64,000 bases of DNA from Tetraselmis striata (GCA_006384855.1 VCJN01002412.1:105787-169786), one strand, 5' to 3'; numbered from the stretch's first letter, positions 50,815 through 61,580 are shown. Numbers and translations are program-made. The notes: generated by a model from the letters alone, not told the origin.

Positions 50815-53433
50815 ATGCCGTCGACAACGTGGCAGCTGCCACCGGTAAGCGGGGGCGCCGCGTCGCTGGAAGCCCGCACAGCGCGCGCCCGTCCTCGGCC
50901 GATAACCCCTAAAATCGGTGCGCCAGCATGCCAAGGAGCGACCCTTGCGCGCTTGGGCAGCGCGCAAGGCTGCGGCAGGCACCAGACCAGGCGTGTCTGC
51001 ACCCAGGCCGTGGCAGCCGAGGAGGCCGGCGGGGGAAAGCCAGGGACGGGAGCGCGTGGTGCTGCCCCCAATGCCGGCGTCATCGCGGAAGTACGCCTCG
51101 GTGACCCCCTCCCCTCCATGTCGAGCTATGGCCTGTTTCCCGAAATGAATCCGGGACAAGCCTGGCTGCTAGGCCCCTTCATTCCCGAAAGATCCCCCGT
51201 CTGCCTGGGCCCTAGCCAAGCAGATACGGGGTTGGCTAATGCCGGGAGCCCGCCGCCCTGTTCGCAGCTGCTGCCGCCCTTCTGGGAGCGGGAAACCACG
51301 GTGGAGCGCTTTTGCGATGGTGTGTGGATGTTCCGCCAGCCGATGGACCTGGGCGCGGGCGATGTCGGGATGCGCATGACGGTGGTGAAGCTGCGGGACG
51401 GCACGCTGTGGGTGCGGCGGCCCGCTCTCCCTACGGACTCCACCTGCACGCAGCTCAGCCCAGGGCGCCACCGCGGCTTCTTGGCCTGCCAAGCCACATC
51501 CCGGTCATGTGTGGGCCTGTTGAACCTGCGGGCCCCACCTCGCTCCGCTGGGAGGACCACGCTCATCTGCAGCGTTGTGGCTGCGCACGCCATGGGTGGG
51601 CCCAAGCCCAATCCCGCCCCGTAACGCCATAACCAAGTGTGACACATGCGCATGATGCTGTCATGCCCGCAGCACAAGCCGGCATAGTGCCATTATTTTG
51701 TAGCAACGGACACAAGCGAAAGTAGCACAGGCCATTAGCGCCATCTATGCACCATCCATTGCCTATGGCTCATAAAGGATGCCCAGCCGGCCGATTGTTG
51801 ACACCGCCCTTGATGCCGCCATTTGCTCGGACCCACGAAACGCATTGGCCGACCTCGGCGAGTTGATAGGGACGCTGCACTGCAGCAGAAGTTATCCGCA
51901 GTTGTCACGAATGATGCCCATTTATGCAGGATGCTTGAAAGCTATTTATGCCTCAGTATATTGTTGCTGACTGTGCCACGCCTGAATATGCCTCATGCCT
52001 CAGCTCTAAGCTCATGTATGCACAACCCTGGCGCGCACCACGCCTGCGCTGGCTCACTGACCGTGACAATCCGGGACAGGTGCACTCCCCGGTGGCGCTG
52101 ACGGACGAGTGCCGCACCGCGCTCCGGAGCCTCGGCGGCCGCGTGTCGCATGTGGTGGTTCCCAGCCTCAGCCCGCAGCACTGGTACGCCGCCACCTCCA
52201 TCGCTCTTCTGCCAACCGCGGCCAGCGCTGCATTGAGCCCCTTCCCGCCCTCCCGTTCCCGGGCAACCGACACCTCTGATAGAGCGGACCGCCTGCAGGA
52301 TCTTTGCGGCCGTGTATGCGCGCTACTTCCCGGGCGCCACAATCTGGGTGCCGCCGGGTGAGGCCGCGCGCCACTTGATACTATGGCATAGCGCCCACCG
52401 GGGGGGGCAAGGCCAGGGGGGCGCTCATCTCATGGCGCCCCGCTGCCCGCTCGCCGGCAGGGCTGCTGGAGATGCGGGAGCGGATGCGGCTGCTGGAAAA
52501 CATAGGTGTGCCGGAGCTGGCAGAGCTGGCGGATGCGCGCCCGCGCGTGTTGGGCGCCGTGTCGCCGCCCGCGTGGCGTCAGGACATCGGCACTGCGCTC
52601 TTCAGCTGCCCCATGTGGGTGGAGGCCGCCTTTTGCGTGCTGGACCACGGCGTGCTGCTGACCTCTGACCTCTGCTTTGAGGCCGACAGCGACCCGCGGG
52701 CCCGCTCCTTCCTGGACCGCCTGAGATCCCTGCCGCTGCAGGTACGCCGGGCGCATGGGCGTGGGTGGGCCCCCCGAGGGTGGCGGGAATGGACGGCAAC
52801 CATGCGCAGCCCAGCATCAGGGCAGCCAACTCGCCAGATACTGCCAAATATGGGAGGCAATGGCGCCCTGCCACAATGTCTTCTACCGCCGCCGCCGCCC
52901 CCGGAGCCTCTGCTTGCACGGCCACCCCCCTATCGAAATGGCTCGCGCCCCCTACACCAGAGCCGCTACTCGCACAGCCTCCACGCCACTCGCAAACCCT
53001 AAAAACACGCTAGCCTGAGCACCCCTCCACCCCCCCCCCCCCTTCCCCCACAACCAGGCCATGCTCGTGGTCGGGCGCATGGGCGGTCCGCTCGCATACC
53101 CCATCTTCAACTTGAACAAGGAGGTGAGGCGGCCCCTGCACCAAGAGCCCCTCCCCCCCCCCCCCCCCCCCATCTGTCCGCTCGCCCCGCCTTGTGCTTG
53201 CTTCCCCGTCCTGCCGCTCATCCCATGCTGCCCCCCCCCCCCCCCCCCCCCCGGAATGCGGTCAGGCGGCGCTGGCGTGGGTGATGCAGATCACAGAAAT
53301 GAACTTTTACGCCGCCATCCCGGGGCACTTTGACGCGCCCATCTACGACGGCAAGCGCAAGTTCATCGAGTGCTTTGAGTACGTGCTCAAGTGGGACACG
53401 CGCGGCAGCAGCTATGGCAGCGACGACTTTTGA
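50815..53433 (+). CDS. DUF4336-like protein, 6 exons
   Basis: Function unknown. The sequence resembles the DUF4336 family found in algae and cyanobacteria, which I recall as related to the metallo-beta-lactamase fold. Predicted exons are 50815-51411, 52080-52183, 52299-52357, 52461-52741, 53058-53123 and 53266-53433, with all phases matching, giving 424 residues. Family-like segments in order are GVWMFRQPMDLG, RMTVVKLRDGTLWVHSPVAL (across the exon 1-2 junction), HVVVPSLSPQHW, YARYFPGATIWVPPG, TALFSCPMWVEAAFCVLDHG with VLLTSDLCFE, and a C-terminus FYAAIPGHFDAPIYDGKRKF. The N-terminus from ATG 50815 is Ala/Arg/Pro-rich and could be a chloroplast transit peptide (RRVCTQAVAAEE). An upstream in-frame ATG at 50617 would add 66 residues. 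Introns 4 and 5 contain poly(C) runs. A pseudogene copy lies at 58965-59969. Confidence 0.82.
53231..53252. repeat. Poly(C) run of 22 bases just before the last DUF4336-like exon
   Basis: It ends 13 bases before the predicted acceptor (GCGGTCAG, exon at 53266), so it sits at the polypyrimidine-tract position. Another C run of about 18 lies at 53153-53170 in the same intron. Confidence 0.95.
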
Positions 53434-53488
53434 CCACCTGCTTGGGCTGCCCTTGCTTGGACGGGGAATCAGATGGTCACGGCCTGCT

Positions 53489-54163
53489 TCAGATGGCCTT
53501 GAGCGCGCCCAGCCGCTTCATCACCTTATTGACGTAGGCCTTGAACACGAGCGCCGTCCTGCCCAGCCACTGGCATTGCTCCTTCGGCTTGCTGATTCTC
53601 TTGTGGCGGAAGCCCTGCTTCCACCACCGCCCGATCCCGCATTGCGCGGGCAGTCCCAGATTAAGCGAATCCCAGTAACTTGCCGGCGGCGCTGGTGTGC
53701 ACCGTCATCTCCCCTCGCAAAACGGAGGAGTGGACAGCGTTGTAATAATCTCGAAACTATTTGGGTTAAACATGCAATAGGCTTACTGTTTTATCAACGG
53801 TGATGTGTAAGATGAGAGCGGGCGGGCACCCACTGTCCGCGGTGGTCTTGGTGTAAAATTTCAAGCGCCTCATGCCAGCCCCGCAACGCGCATTCCCGGC
53901 AGAGCCTCATTGCGCACTTCCCCCCCCCCCCCCCCCCCCCCCCAAGCTCTGCGGGTGGCGAAGCCCCTGCTGCTGGGAGCACTGTGGCCGCTGGCCACTG
54001 CAATCCGCCGCACGCAGCAGCAGCATCCGCCAGACGATGCCAGATGGGGGCGGTTGACGCCGTCGCCGCCGCCGCACCCAAGCCCGTGGGGTCGGGCGTG
54101 CGTCAGGCGGCTGCCGAGCAGGCGCAGCAACGACTGGATCCCACCGGACGCGGCATCTCTCAC
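53489..54163 (-). pseudogene. Mitochondrial bL35 pseudogene next to the DUF4336-like gene
   Basis: A decayed copy of the gene at 60039-60970. Exon 3 (53636-53489) keeps frame and stop (KQGFRHKRISKPKEQ, then FKAYVNKVMKRLGALKAI) with two in-frame codon insertions, but its acceptor AG reads GG (AATGCGG before GATCGG). Exon 2 (about 53873-53833) reads MRRLKFYTKTTADS and has no acceptor AG. Exon 1 (54163 to about 53880) starts at an ATG with SLLRLLGSRLTHARPHGLG and keeps SSRGFATR, but a poly(C) run (53920-53943) interrupts it. The distance from the neighbouring DUF4336-like stop matches that in the intact copy. Confidence 0.85.
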
Positions 54164-54841
54164 CTATGGCATCAAGATTGTAGAAGTGGCAGTCGCTGGC
54201 TCCCACCCGACTACTCACGTTCACATAGTATTATTCGAATCGGGGGTAGTCGACTACATATACCGGCGGTACTGGCTTGGGAGTCCATAGATGTCTCCCT
54301 TACCTGTTGACCAGGATGAAGGCATTTCATGGATTTCCTACAAGGCGAGCGACGTGGCGCAACGTGGTTGTCCGCATTTTGGATGTCCGCAATTGGCGGA
54401 GGCCCTCTGGTTAAAACTAACAGTGAAGTTCGCCGCGGGTCATCGGCACAAGCCGCCCCAACACCTGACCTCGCGAGGTCTGGCATAGCCATCAAACCGT
54501 TGCCTCATTCGAACCCCGCAACCTAAAAGTGGCTAGATGGTATGCCGCAGATGCGGCCTCGCTCACTTCAGTGCCTGCATGCCTATGGCTGCGGCCCATC
54601 AGTCATCCGTGCAACTCTGCTGTCCCTGCCGAGAGTCGATTTGGTCGTTTGACTTGTGGGCGCTATGCTCCTGCTGCGCTGTATTGCAGCCGAAGGATGA
54701 GCTCAACCCGCTCGAGAAGCTGAGGGCCAACCAGAAGGAGATGGCCGCCAAGGCAGCAGTGCACAAGAAGCGCTTGACCGAGGGCATGGCCAAGAAGAAG
54801 AAGCCCCCACACCCCCCCCTTCCCCCTCCCTCTTCTATGCT
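54164..54841. other. Spacer between bL35 pseudogene and DIRS-type element
   Basis: No gene established. On the + strand, 54691-54803 could encode a Lys-rich helical exon (NPLEKLRANQKEMAAKAAVH, after the acceptor TGTATTGCAG), but no partner exon was found. I treat it as a weak candidate only. Confidence 0.35.
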
Positions 54842-56640
54842 CTACTGCGGGTATCTGATCACTGTGCACATCATCTTCCATGCGACCTGCGCTGCTGGCT
54901 CGCGCGTCACCTGTTGGGTTCTGCAGTGTGCATATGCTGGGCACATCAGACAAGTGTGCATGTGCCTGAGCACATCACCCACCATTCTGAATGGGGAACT
55001 AATCCAGCAATTTAACTGAGACCAATCATGGTGCATAGAGTTAACACCATGAGTGCCAGGGCACCACAACTGAGAAAACTGCAGTGTGCATTTATGCTGC
55101 TCGCAAAGAGGTCAGCATTGTGAGGACCCCATCGGGCATCCAGCATCTGAAAATATCTACTGTGTAACACCCAGTCACTAGTGTCCACATATTTGCTGAT
55201 AGCGTCAGTACGGACGTTCCTCTCTCTGGGAAACTAATTTAAATCTAGAGTGATATCATACTTTACACACAGAAGGTGTAATTCAATATGTAGCCAGATC
55301 ATTAATAGGGATAGATCTGCTACCCTTCCCCACTATCCATAGGAGGTTCTGGTTATCAGTCTGGATCAATACCAGTTCGCCGACACAAAATGTAGTAAAA
55401 GACAGTATGCATCTGATAACTCCTGCCAGCTCTCCAAAGATAGAGGACTGAGCTCTCTCCCGCAGAGTGAAGAACTCATGGGCGATAAGTTGATGGGAAT
55501 CGGACAGGCCATTTATCAAGAGACCACCCCAACCAAATCCACCGGCATCAGTTTCCAAATTGATAGCCACCACATGCTGGCGGGGCCAGATTCTGCCCAC
55601 ACAGGAACTTCTGTCTAATCCTTTCCAGAACAACAGTTCATTCCTAGCTTCAGGTGTGAGAGTGACCCAAGAGGACCAGGACCACAATGATTTTTGAACG
55701 CCATAAAGATGTCGGGTATATAGCTGGGCCAGAGGGCCCAAAGCCAGCCTCATGGAGATAGCTTGGCCGATGATACTAGCCAACTTGCGGACAGACACTC
55801 TGCCTCTGCGGGCATACAGCAATTCAGCGATGCCTTGCTGTAACCTATCCCACCGGTCTTCTGGCACAGATAAAGTATTGGTGGCAGAGGCAACCAAGAA
55901 GCCCAAATGCCTGAGCAATTGAACGGGAGCTGGGGTGCTCTTCTCCATATTAAGACACAAACCTGAGATATAATTCTTCTGCTGAGCACTGATGCATCAG
56001 CAGCTGTGGGGGCATAGTATGAAAAATAATCCAGATAGGGTAGGACATGAATACCATGCCTGCGCCAGTATCTGGCCAGCTCAGACATGGTCTGAGCAAA
56101 GGCATAAGGGGCCACTTTGAATCCAAATGGGAAGCTTTGGAACATATTATACTTGCCCTTCCACTGGAAGGCGACATAAAGTTTTGCAGAGGGATGGAAC
56201 TCAACATGACTGAAACCAGATTTCAAGTCGAAAGCGATCATGTGATCACTTTTCAGCATAGTATCTTTGAGGTCTATGAGACCCTAAAAATTGAACTTAG
56301 GGCAATCAATTGCCTCATTGGCATATTGCATAACTATCAATTCAGCGCTTTCAGGACTACCCACAGTAGGTTTTTCAGATGTCTCAGACACATGGCCAGC
56401 AGCCACCATCTCAGCAATACACTCATCCACAAATTCTGTATTCTGGTGGGCCGTTTTGAGGTTGGGGAACTCAGCTAGGGCAGGAGGGGCAGTCTTCCGG
56501 CGAAGAGAGAAGCCATCTTCGATCCATCCCACGACCCATGAGCGATGGCGGCATATAGAACGCCAGAAAGCGAGTGACGTCTTCAGAGTACCAACTCGGA
56601 ACAGGGGTGTGCCATGCTCCATCTCAAATCTGTCTTGAGG
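54842..56640 (-). pseudogene. DIRS-type reverse transcriptase/RNase H (broken)
   Basis: The reading moves through frames 56622-56284, 56259-55750, 55960-55283 and on to about 54842. Visible motifs are AEFPNLKTAHQNTEFVDECI (N-terminal RT region), MIAFDLKSGFSHVEFHPS (motif A region), FPFGFKVAPYAFAQ (motif B region) and VLPYLDYFSYYAP, where the YLDD-type motif C has lost its second Asp. The RNase H residues are present in NLETDAGGFGWGG, IFGELAGV and IQTDNQN. After a TGA at 55283 the family continues with RERNVRTDAISKYVDTSDW, RWGPHNADLFAS and WCPGTHGVNSMHHDWS. This order fits DIRS-group RT-RNase H. The frameshifts, stops and mutated motif C make it inactive. Confidence 0.85.
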
Positions 56641-57256
56641 CTCTCTGAAAACCCAGTAAGACTCATCATCACGATGACTAATGGGGACCAGGAGAGAAAC
56701 CTATAACACAGCAGAAAAAGCAAACAGACTGAAATATGTGCCGGCATTATACTAATACTAAGAGTCAGCGAAGAATGTAAAATTTCAAATTCGAATTTGA
56801 ATTCAAAAACTAAATGATATTAACAAAGAAATATGACAAAGAAATAGTAATACAATACTCCAAGAGGCATATATAAAAATGTCAGAGCACAGATAAAGCT
56901 GAAAACATGAATCATAACAACGATACAAATGAAATCAAGTGGAAATCAAATGAGAATCAATGCCAAATGACATAGGGAGTCAGGAGCTAAGAAATGGCAA
57001 AGACAAAGCTGAATCACAGTCAGCCATCCTCAGAGGCTTCACTTACAACACCAATTCTGAGCAGACAGCAAAGGTAGATTTCAAAAGCTACATGTAGCTA
57101 TCAGCCAGAGCTGAAAACAGAACATGAAAGTACAAAGAGAGCTGAGCGGACAGTCTCAGATCCCAGGGGATGAATGCACAGGTGCATATTTAGAGAGATG
57201 TTACAAGTACAGGCTATTAAAAGCCGTGTACACATCTGGAGATGTACATCATCAAG
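56641..57256. other. AT-rich spacer inside the DIRS-type element
   Basis: No coding signal. The sequence is A-rich on the + strand and lies between the gag-like and RT regions. Confidence 0.5.
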
Positions 57257-58375
57257 TCAGCCCTTGTTGGCATTAGGGCAGTCATGCTTCAAGTGGCCAA
57301 ACGCGCCACTGCTATGGCAGGGGCCGACGACACGGCCACCAGAAGGTTGATAGCCATAGTGGTTATTTTGTCGTGCCAGTAAGTTGCTAGCCATAATAGA
57401 GGACATAGCTAGGGGATCGAAACTATTATAATAACCTTGACCTCCATCGCAACTACTGCCGCTGCCACCACGACTACCGCGCTTGCCGCCGTTACCACGA
57501 CCACCACCACCACCACCACAACCACCTCCTCCGGTATTGGCGGACAACCTGATGTGCCTTAAGAATAGAGGGCTTTGTCAGCTTCACAGCTTTACGAGCT
57601 CTTTCTTCGGGGGACAGAGTCATATCTGGGCCGCAGATATCACCTCCACGATACATGTTGGCAGTATCGGAGGAACACTTGTGCCGGAGGCACAGAATCA
57701 TGGATTCGTTGTATGTGGTACGAAGCAGATTCCTAAGAAAGCGAGGGACGGTCCACTCTGAAGTGGACGACTTGATCTCCTCTACAGGGACGGGGCGCTT
57801 GGCGGGAACTCCCTTCTTTGTATCGGAATATGCTTGATTCATGGCATCATCATAGAGCTGCCAAGTAATATAAAAGACGAGCGCCATAAACGGAATCTGC
57901 TGGGTATGGACAACGTGAGTTTTACCAGTGCTCTTGTTTTTGAAACCTCCAGGAGGCTGGGGAAGCTCCCGAGGAAACATACTGCTTAGGGTTGCTGCCG
58001 AGCTCGTCGTCGTCCGAGTCAGAGTCGTCGTCCTCCTCCCCACGCCGAGCGACGCAAAGAAGTAGCAGAAGGAGCCTCCGCCTTGCCTTTGGCTCCCTCC
58101 GGAATTCCGTCGGCCTCCTCGCCCTTGGTGATAAAAGCATCGAGCTGCGCCTCCAGAGCAGTCCTTCGGGCGGTGTAGTTATCGATGAGCATGCGGTAGT
58201 GCTCACGAGATCTCTCTCCTTCAGTAGAGAGAAGCAGCTCCTCAGCAGATTTGATGTCGCGGGAAGCCTCCTTGATACCGTCCTCTAATTGAGTAACGCG
58301 TCTTCGGAGGGCCAGCCTCGCGGTCGTTATTCCCAGCGTACATGCATGAGGGTACAAGTAAAACGATGGCTGCAA
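57257..58375 (-). pseudogene. Gag-like ORF of the DIRS-type element (frameshifted)
   Basis: Regions in order are a coiled-coil-like segment (LRRRVTQLEDGIKEASRDIK; HYRMLIDNYTARRTALEAQL), an acidic stretch (EEDDDSDSDDDELGSN), a helical middle (PFMALVFYITWQLYDDAMNQ; RFLRNLLRTTYNESMILCLR), a Gly-rich stretch and a terminal zinc-knuckle-like motif CHSSGAFGHLKHDC. The second position of the CCHC knuckle is Ser instead of Cys. Frame changes occur near 58040, 57950 and 57545, so this is a pseudogene. Confidence 0.7.
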
Positions 58376-58607
58376 GTAGAAGCAAGCGGTGGAAGCGGGT
58401 CATGGTGCTCACCGTCCGATACCCTAGCACAACCTTTCCACGCGCGCACCTGTCTCCCGGCCCGGCGCGTGCCTATATCCCGGCCCGCCGGGCGCTCTGT
58501 TTCCACTCTCTTCCTGCCCACAGTCCCCGCAGCTCGAGTCTGGTTCGCTGCTCCCACTGCAAGATGCTCCGAGCACTTCCACTCGCCATCACCTCCACGG
58601 TTGAGCC

Positions 58608-58843
58608 GTTTCGTGTCCGGCAGAGCCTCATTGCGTGCTCCCAGCCCCCCCAAAGCGCCGCAGGTGGCAAAGCCCCTGCTGCTGGCCACAGCAATCCGCC
58701 GGCGGCAGCAGCAGCATTGCCCAGGCGATCCCGAATGAGGGCGATTGACGCCGTCGCCAGCTTGCGCACCCAAGCACGTGGGCTCGGGCGTGCGCCAGAC
58801 GGCTGGCGAGCTGGCGCAGCAAACCGCCCACTGCTGCCGCCAT
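58608..58843 (-). pseudogene. Isolated copy of bL35m exon 1
   Basis: It starts at ATG 58843 and reads GLLRQLASRLAHARAHVLG (intact gene: DLLRQVGGRLAAAGRRLAAA), then SSRGFATCGALGG and NEALPDTKRLN where the intact gene has HRMKFPGRKHKTN. It is closely similar to exon 1 of the pseudogene at 53.9-54.16 kb. Exons 2 and 3 are absent; DIRS-type sequence begins about 200 bp further on. Confidence 0.75.
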
Positions 58844-58964
58844 CTGCGCGGTGCTGCCGAAGGGGTATGTGAATGTGTGGGTAAGGGGGGGGGCTGCCCG
58901 CTTGCCAGTCATCACCCATCTCCAGCCAGCCCCGGCCCCGGGCAGCATCAAGCACCCCCCTGTG

Positions 58965-59969
58965 TGCAGGATCTGCGCCGCCGTGGCTGCGCGCTGCTTC
59001 CCAGGCGCCACACCCTGGGTGAGTGCTGCGGAGAGATGCCCCAGTCCACCTGTCACCATGGCGGCGGGCCTTCCGAGGGCGGGCTGCTCTGGCAGGCCAG
59101 GAGGGCTGCTCATCGCCTTAATCCGCCTGGACCCTTAATCCGCCTGCTCGCCGGCAGCGCCGCTGGAGACGCGGGGGCAGACGGGGCCGCTAGAGAGCAT
59201 GGGTGCGCCGGAGCAAGAATGCCATCGCCCGCGTGGCGCCGGGACATCGGCGCCGCGCTCGTCAGCAGGCCCCATCTGGGTGGAGGCCGCCGCTCGTGTG
59301 CTGACCCACGGCGCGCTGCTGACCCCGACCCTTGCTGGACGCATGCCGCTTCAGGTGAGGCGTGTGCGTTTTGCGTGTGCGGCAGGGGGGAGAGAGGGGG
59401 GGGGGGGGGGCAATCGCAGCCCAGCCAAAAAGACCAAGCACACCCCACCAGGCAGGTTCATCCCGAGAACCATGCAGCCACAGCCGGCGACAGAGCACCC
59501 AGCCCCCATGGTTTGCATCGCCGCTCCCCAGCCGTACCGCGAAAGCTACCCGCACACCCCAACCCCCCTCTCTGAGACACACAACGTCCTCGCAGAGCCC
59601 TTCACCCCCCCTAACCCCCCATCATCAACCAGGCCACGCTCCTGGTTGGCCACATGGACCGCCCAACTAGAACAAGGAGGCAAGGCGCCACCTCCACCAG
59701 CCCCTCCGTTCCCCCCGTGGCTGCCTCACACGCTGTTGCTACTGGCACCCCCTACCCGGTTTGCCGCTGATTCCGCTCATTCCATGCCCCCCTTTCCCCC
59801 TGGCGCGCGGGCAAGCTGGCGCGGATCACACCGAGCATAGACATGAAGTTTTACGCCGCCATCCCGGGGAACTTTGACACGCCCCCATCTACGGCATCAA
59901 GCGCGCGTTGAGGGTGTGTTCATCGAGGGGGACACGCGCGGCAGCACCCGGGGCAGCTGCGTCATTTGA
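58965..59969 (+). pseudogene. DUF4336-like pseudogene next to intact bL35m
   Basis: It holds degenerate versions of exons 3-6 of the gene at 50.8-53.4 kb: RICAAVAARCFPGATPWV (58971 on), a frameshifted exon 4 (59158-59356, with GPIWVEAAARVLTHGALLT), a shortened exon 5 (about 59630-59685, LVGHMDRP) and exon 6 (about 59815-59969, IDMKFYAAIPGNFDTP, then out of frame). Exons 1 and 2 are missing. Confidence 0.85.
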
Positions 59970-60038
59970 CGGCCCGGAGGGGGCTGCTGCCCCTTGAGGC
60001 GGGGACACAATGAACTCTAGGGGTGGCCACGGCCTGCT

Positions 60039-60970
60039 TCAGATGGCCTTGAGCGCGCCCAGCCGCTTCATCACCTTGGCATAGGCCTTGAACACGACCG
60101 CCGGCCTGCTCAGCCGCTGCCGCTGCTCCTTGGACTTGCTGCTCCTCTTGTGGCGGAAGCCCTGCTTCCACCGCTTGATCCTGCACCGCAGCGGGCAGCG
60201 CCAAAATCTCATCAGCGGCCCAAATTGCCCCCTCCCTTTTGGCAGGCGGGGGTCCCCCGTGCGAGAGGGGTTGCCCTCAGTTTGAAAAAGATCTGCAGCA
60301 GGTGAATGGTTGGTTGCAGCTGCAAATAAACAGGACAGGGAGAGGTGATTTGCAAGATGAGAGCAGGCGGGGACACCCACACTCCGGTGCTCTTCAGGAA
60401 CTTGAAGCGGCGCTTGATGGCCCTGCAGCGCGCACCCCCCGGGCAGGCAGTTTGAAGTCTCACTGACAAGCGTCACCCCTCTCCGCCCCCCCTGCCTCAT
60501 GTGCAAGCACGCGCGGGCTCCAGCACTGGCAGGCCGCTTGATATTTTGTTTTGGGAGGGGGGGAGGGTGGCGGGCGCGCACGTGTTGGTCTTGTGCTTGC
60601 GGCCTGGGAACTTCATGCGGTGCGTCGCCGCCTCGGCGGCCGCGCGGGTGGCAAAGCCCCGAAACCCGCAGCCGCTGCTGCTGCTGCCGCCGCCGCTGCC
60701 GGGGGCACGCGCGAGGCCCGCGGCCACCCCGCCGGCTGCGGCAAAGCCCCGCCCCGCAAAGAGGCCCGCCGCTGGCGACGCCCCTGGCGACAGCGTCACC
60801 ACCCGCCAGGCGCTGCCGCCAGGCGCTGCCGCCGCGCGCCAGGCGAGTGGGGCGGATGACGCCGCCGCCGCCGCCCCCCCCGAGCCCGGCAGCCCGGCGG
60901 CAGCCAGCCGCCGGCCGGCGGCCGCCAGCCGGCCGCCGACCTGGCGCAGCAGGTCGCCCGCCGCCGTCAT
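60039..60970 (-). CDS. bL35m: Mitochondrial large-subunit ribosomal protein bL35m, 3 exons
   Basis: A component of the mitochondrial 50S-type ribosomal subunit. Exons are 60970-60582, 60422-60381 (only 42 bp) and 60180-60039. Phases 2 and 2 match across both introns (donors GTGCGC and GTGGGT), giving 190 residues. The N-terminus is a long Arg/Ala/Gly presequence (DLLRQVGGRLAAAGRRLAAA) ending with a typical mitochondrial cleavage context (SGCGFRGFAT). The mature part has HRMKFPGRKHKTN, then AIKRRFKFLKSTG joined to VIKRWKQGFRHKRSSKSKEQ, then RLSRPAVVFKAYAKVMKRLG. This matches the bacterial L35 pattern: a basic N-terminus, KRFK..TGSGKIKR-like, H....SKK.KR.LR, then a KR.K tail. Two decayed copies lie at 53.5-54.2 and 58.6-58.8 kb. 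Confidence 0.85.
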
Positions 60971-61498
60971 CCGCGCGCGCTTTTTTGCGGCGGTGGGCTG
61001 CGGGTTTAGGGCTTAATATTGGGCAGCTGCTGGGCGGCCGCGTCGTTCCGGCGGGGGCTGCTGTATTTGCCGGGTGCTGGCCTCGCCCGCGACACCGCCG
61101 CGACCTGCTGCCGCCGCCGATCTCCTGTAGTTGGACCACCGCCGCAGAGCTGAGGCAGTTTGAGTCGGGCCTTTCTTCCCGCGCGTCAGCCGGCCGTGGG
61201 TGATAATTGCGGTACAGCGATCTAAGCACCCCTCCCACCCTGTAGCCCCGGCCCGCTGCGCTGGCGGACGAGCCGCAAACATACCTCTCTCATCAGAGCG
61301 GCTGGAGTGGGGCCCGCCCCCTCCGCCCGCGCCATCCATCGCGGGCTGAGCGAGCGCGAGCGATCGAGCGAGCCAGGGCGGGGGCATCCACTCGCAGATG
61401 ATCCGACGGCGACGATGACGGGTTTTAGAAACATCTTACGATTTAAAATGCTCATAACATACTAAACCGCAATCGCAAAAAATGCAACCAAAAACGCA
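60971..61498. other. Intergenic region between bL35m and U6
   Basis: It probably holds the bL35m promoter (GC-rich left part) and the U6 upstream elements (AT-rich right part from about 61430). No open frame here is supported. Confidence 0.5.
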
Positions 61499-61506
61499 TA
61501 TAATAT
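61499..61506 (+). promoter_or_regulatory. TATA box of the U6 gene
   Basis: TATAATAT lies 30 to 23 bases before the predicted U6 start, the usual place for the TATA element of RNA polymerase III-transcribed snRNA genes. A plant-type upstream sequence element was not recognised. Confidence 0.7.
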
Positions 61507-61528
61507 CGCTGCAACTGCATATGCTATC

Positions 61529-61548
61529 GTTCTCTCGAGAACACCTGA

Positions 61549-61580
<32 letters not shown>

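Larger units (their letters stand above)
54842..58375 (-). mobile_element. Decayed DIRS-type retroelement (gag + RT/RNase H, no recombinase found)
   Basis: On the minus strand a gag-like region (58375-57257) is followed by about 600 bp of AT-rich spacer and a reverse transcriptase/RNase H region (about 56640-54842). A tyrosine recombinase would be expected next in the DIRS order, but none is seen before the bL35 pseudogene, so the 3' part is probably lost. The element sits between two copies of a duplicated host gene pair. Terminal repeats were not identified. Confidence 0.7.

Noticed and set aside
54480-54535. A TTCGAACCCC segment considered as a tRNA T-arm
   Set aside because: No acceptor, D or anticodon stems could be paired around it. 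No convincing tRNA was found elsewhere in the window either.
54691-54803. A Lys-rich helical exon-like stretch on the + strand
   Set aside because: It has a plausible acceptor but no donor or partner exon, and it abuts the decayed DIRS-type element. Too weak to call a gene.
60039-61238. A 399-codon minus-strand open frame over bL35m
   Set aside because: Only its last about 47 codons are the real bL35m frame. The rest reads through introns and exon 1 in the wrong frame; phase-matched splicing rebuilds the conserved protein.
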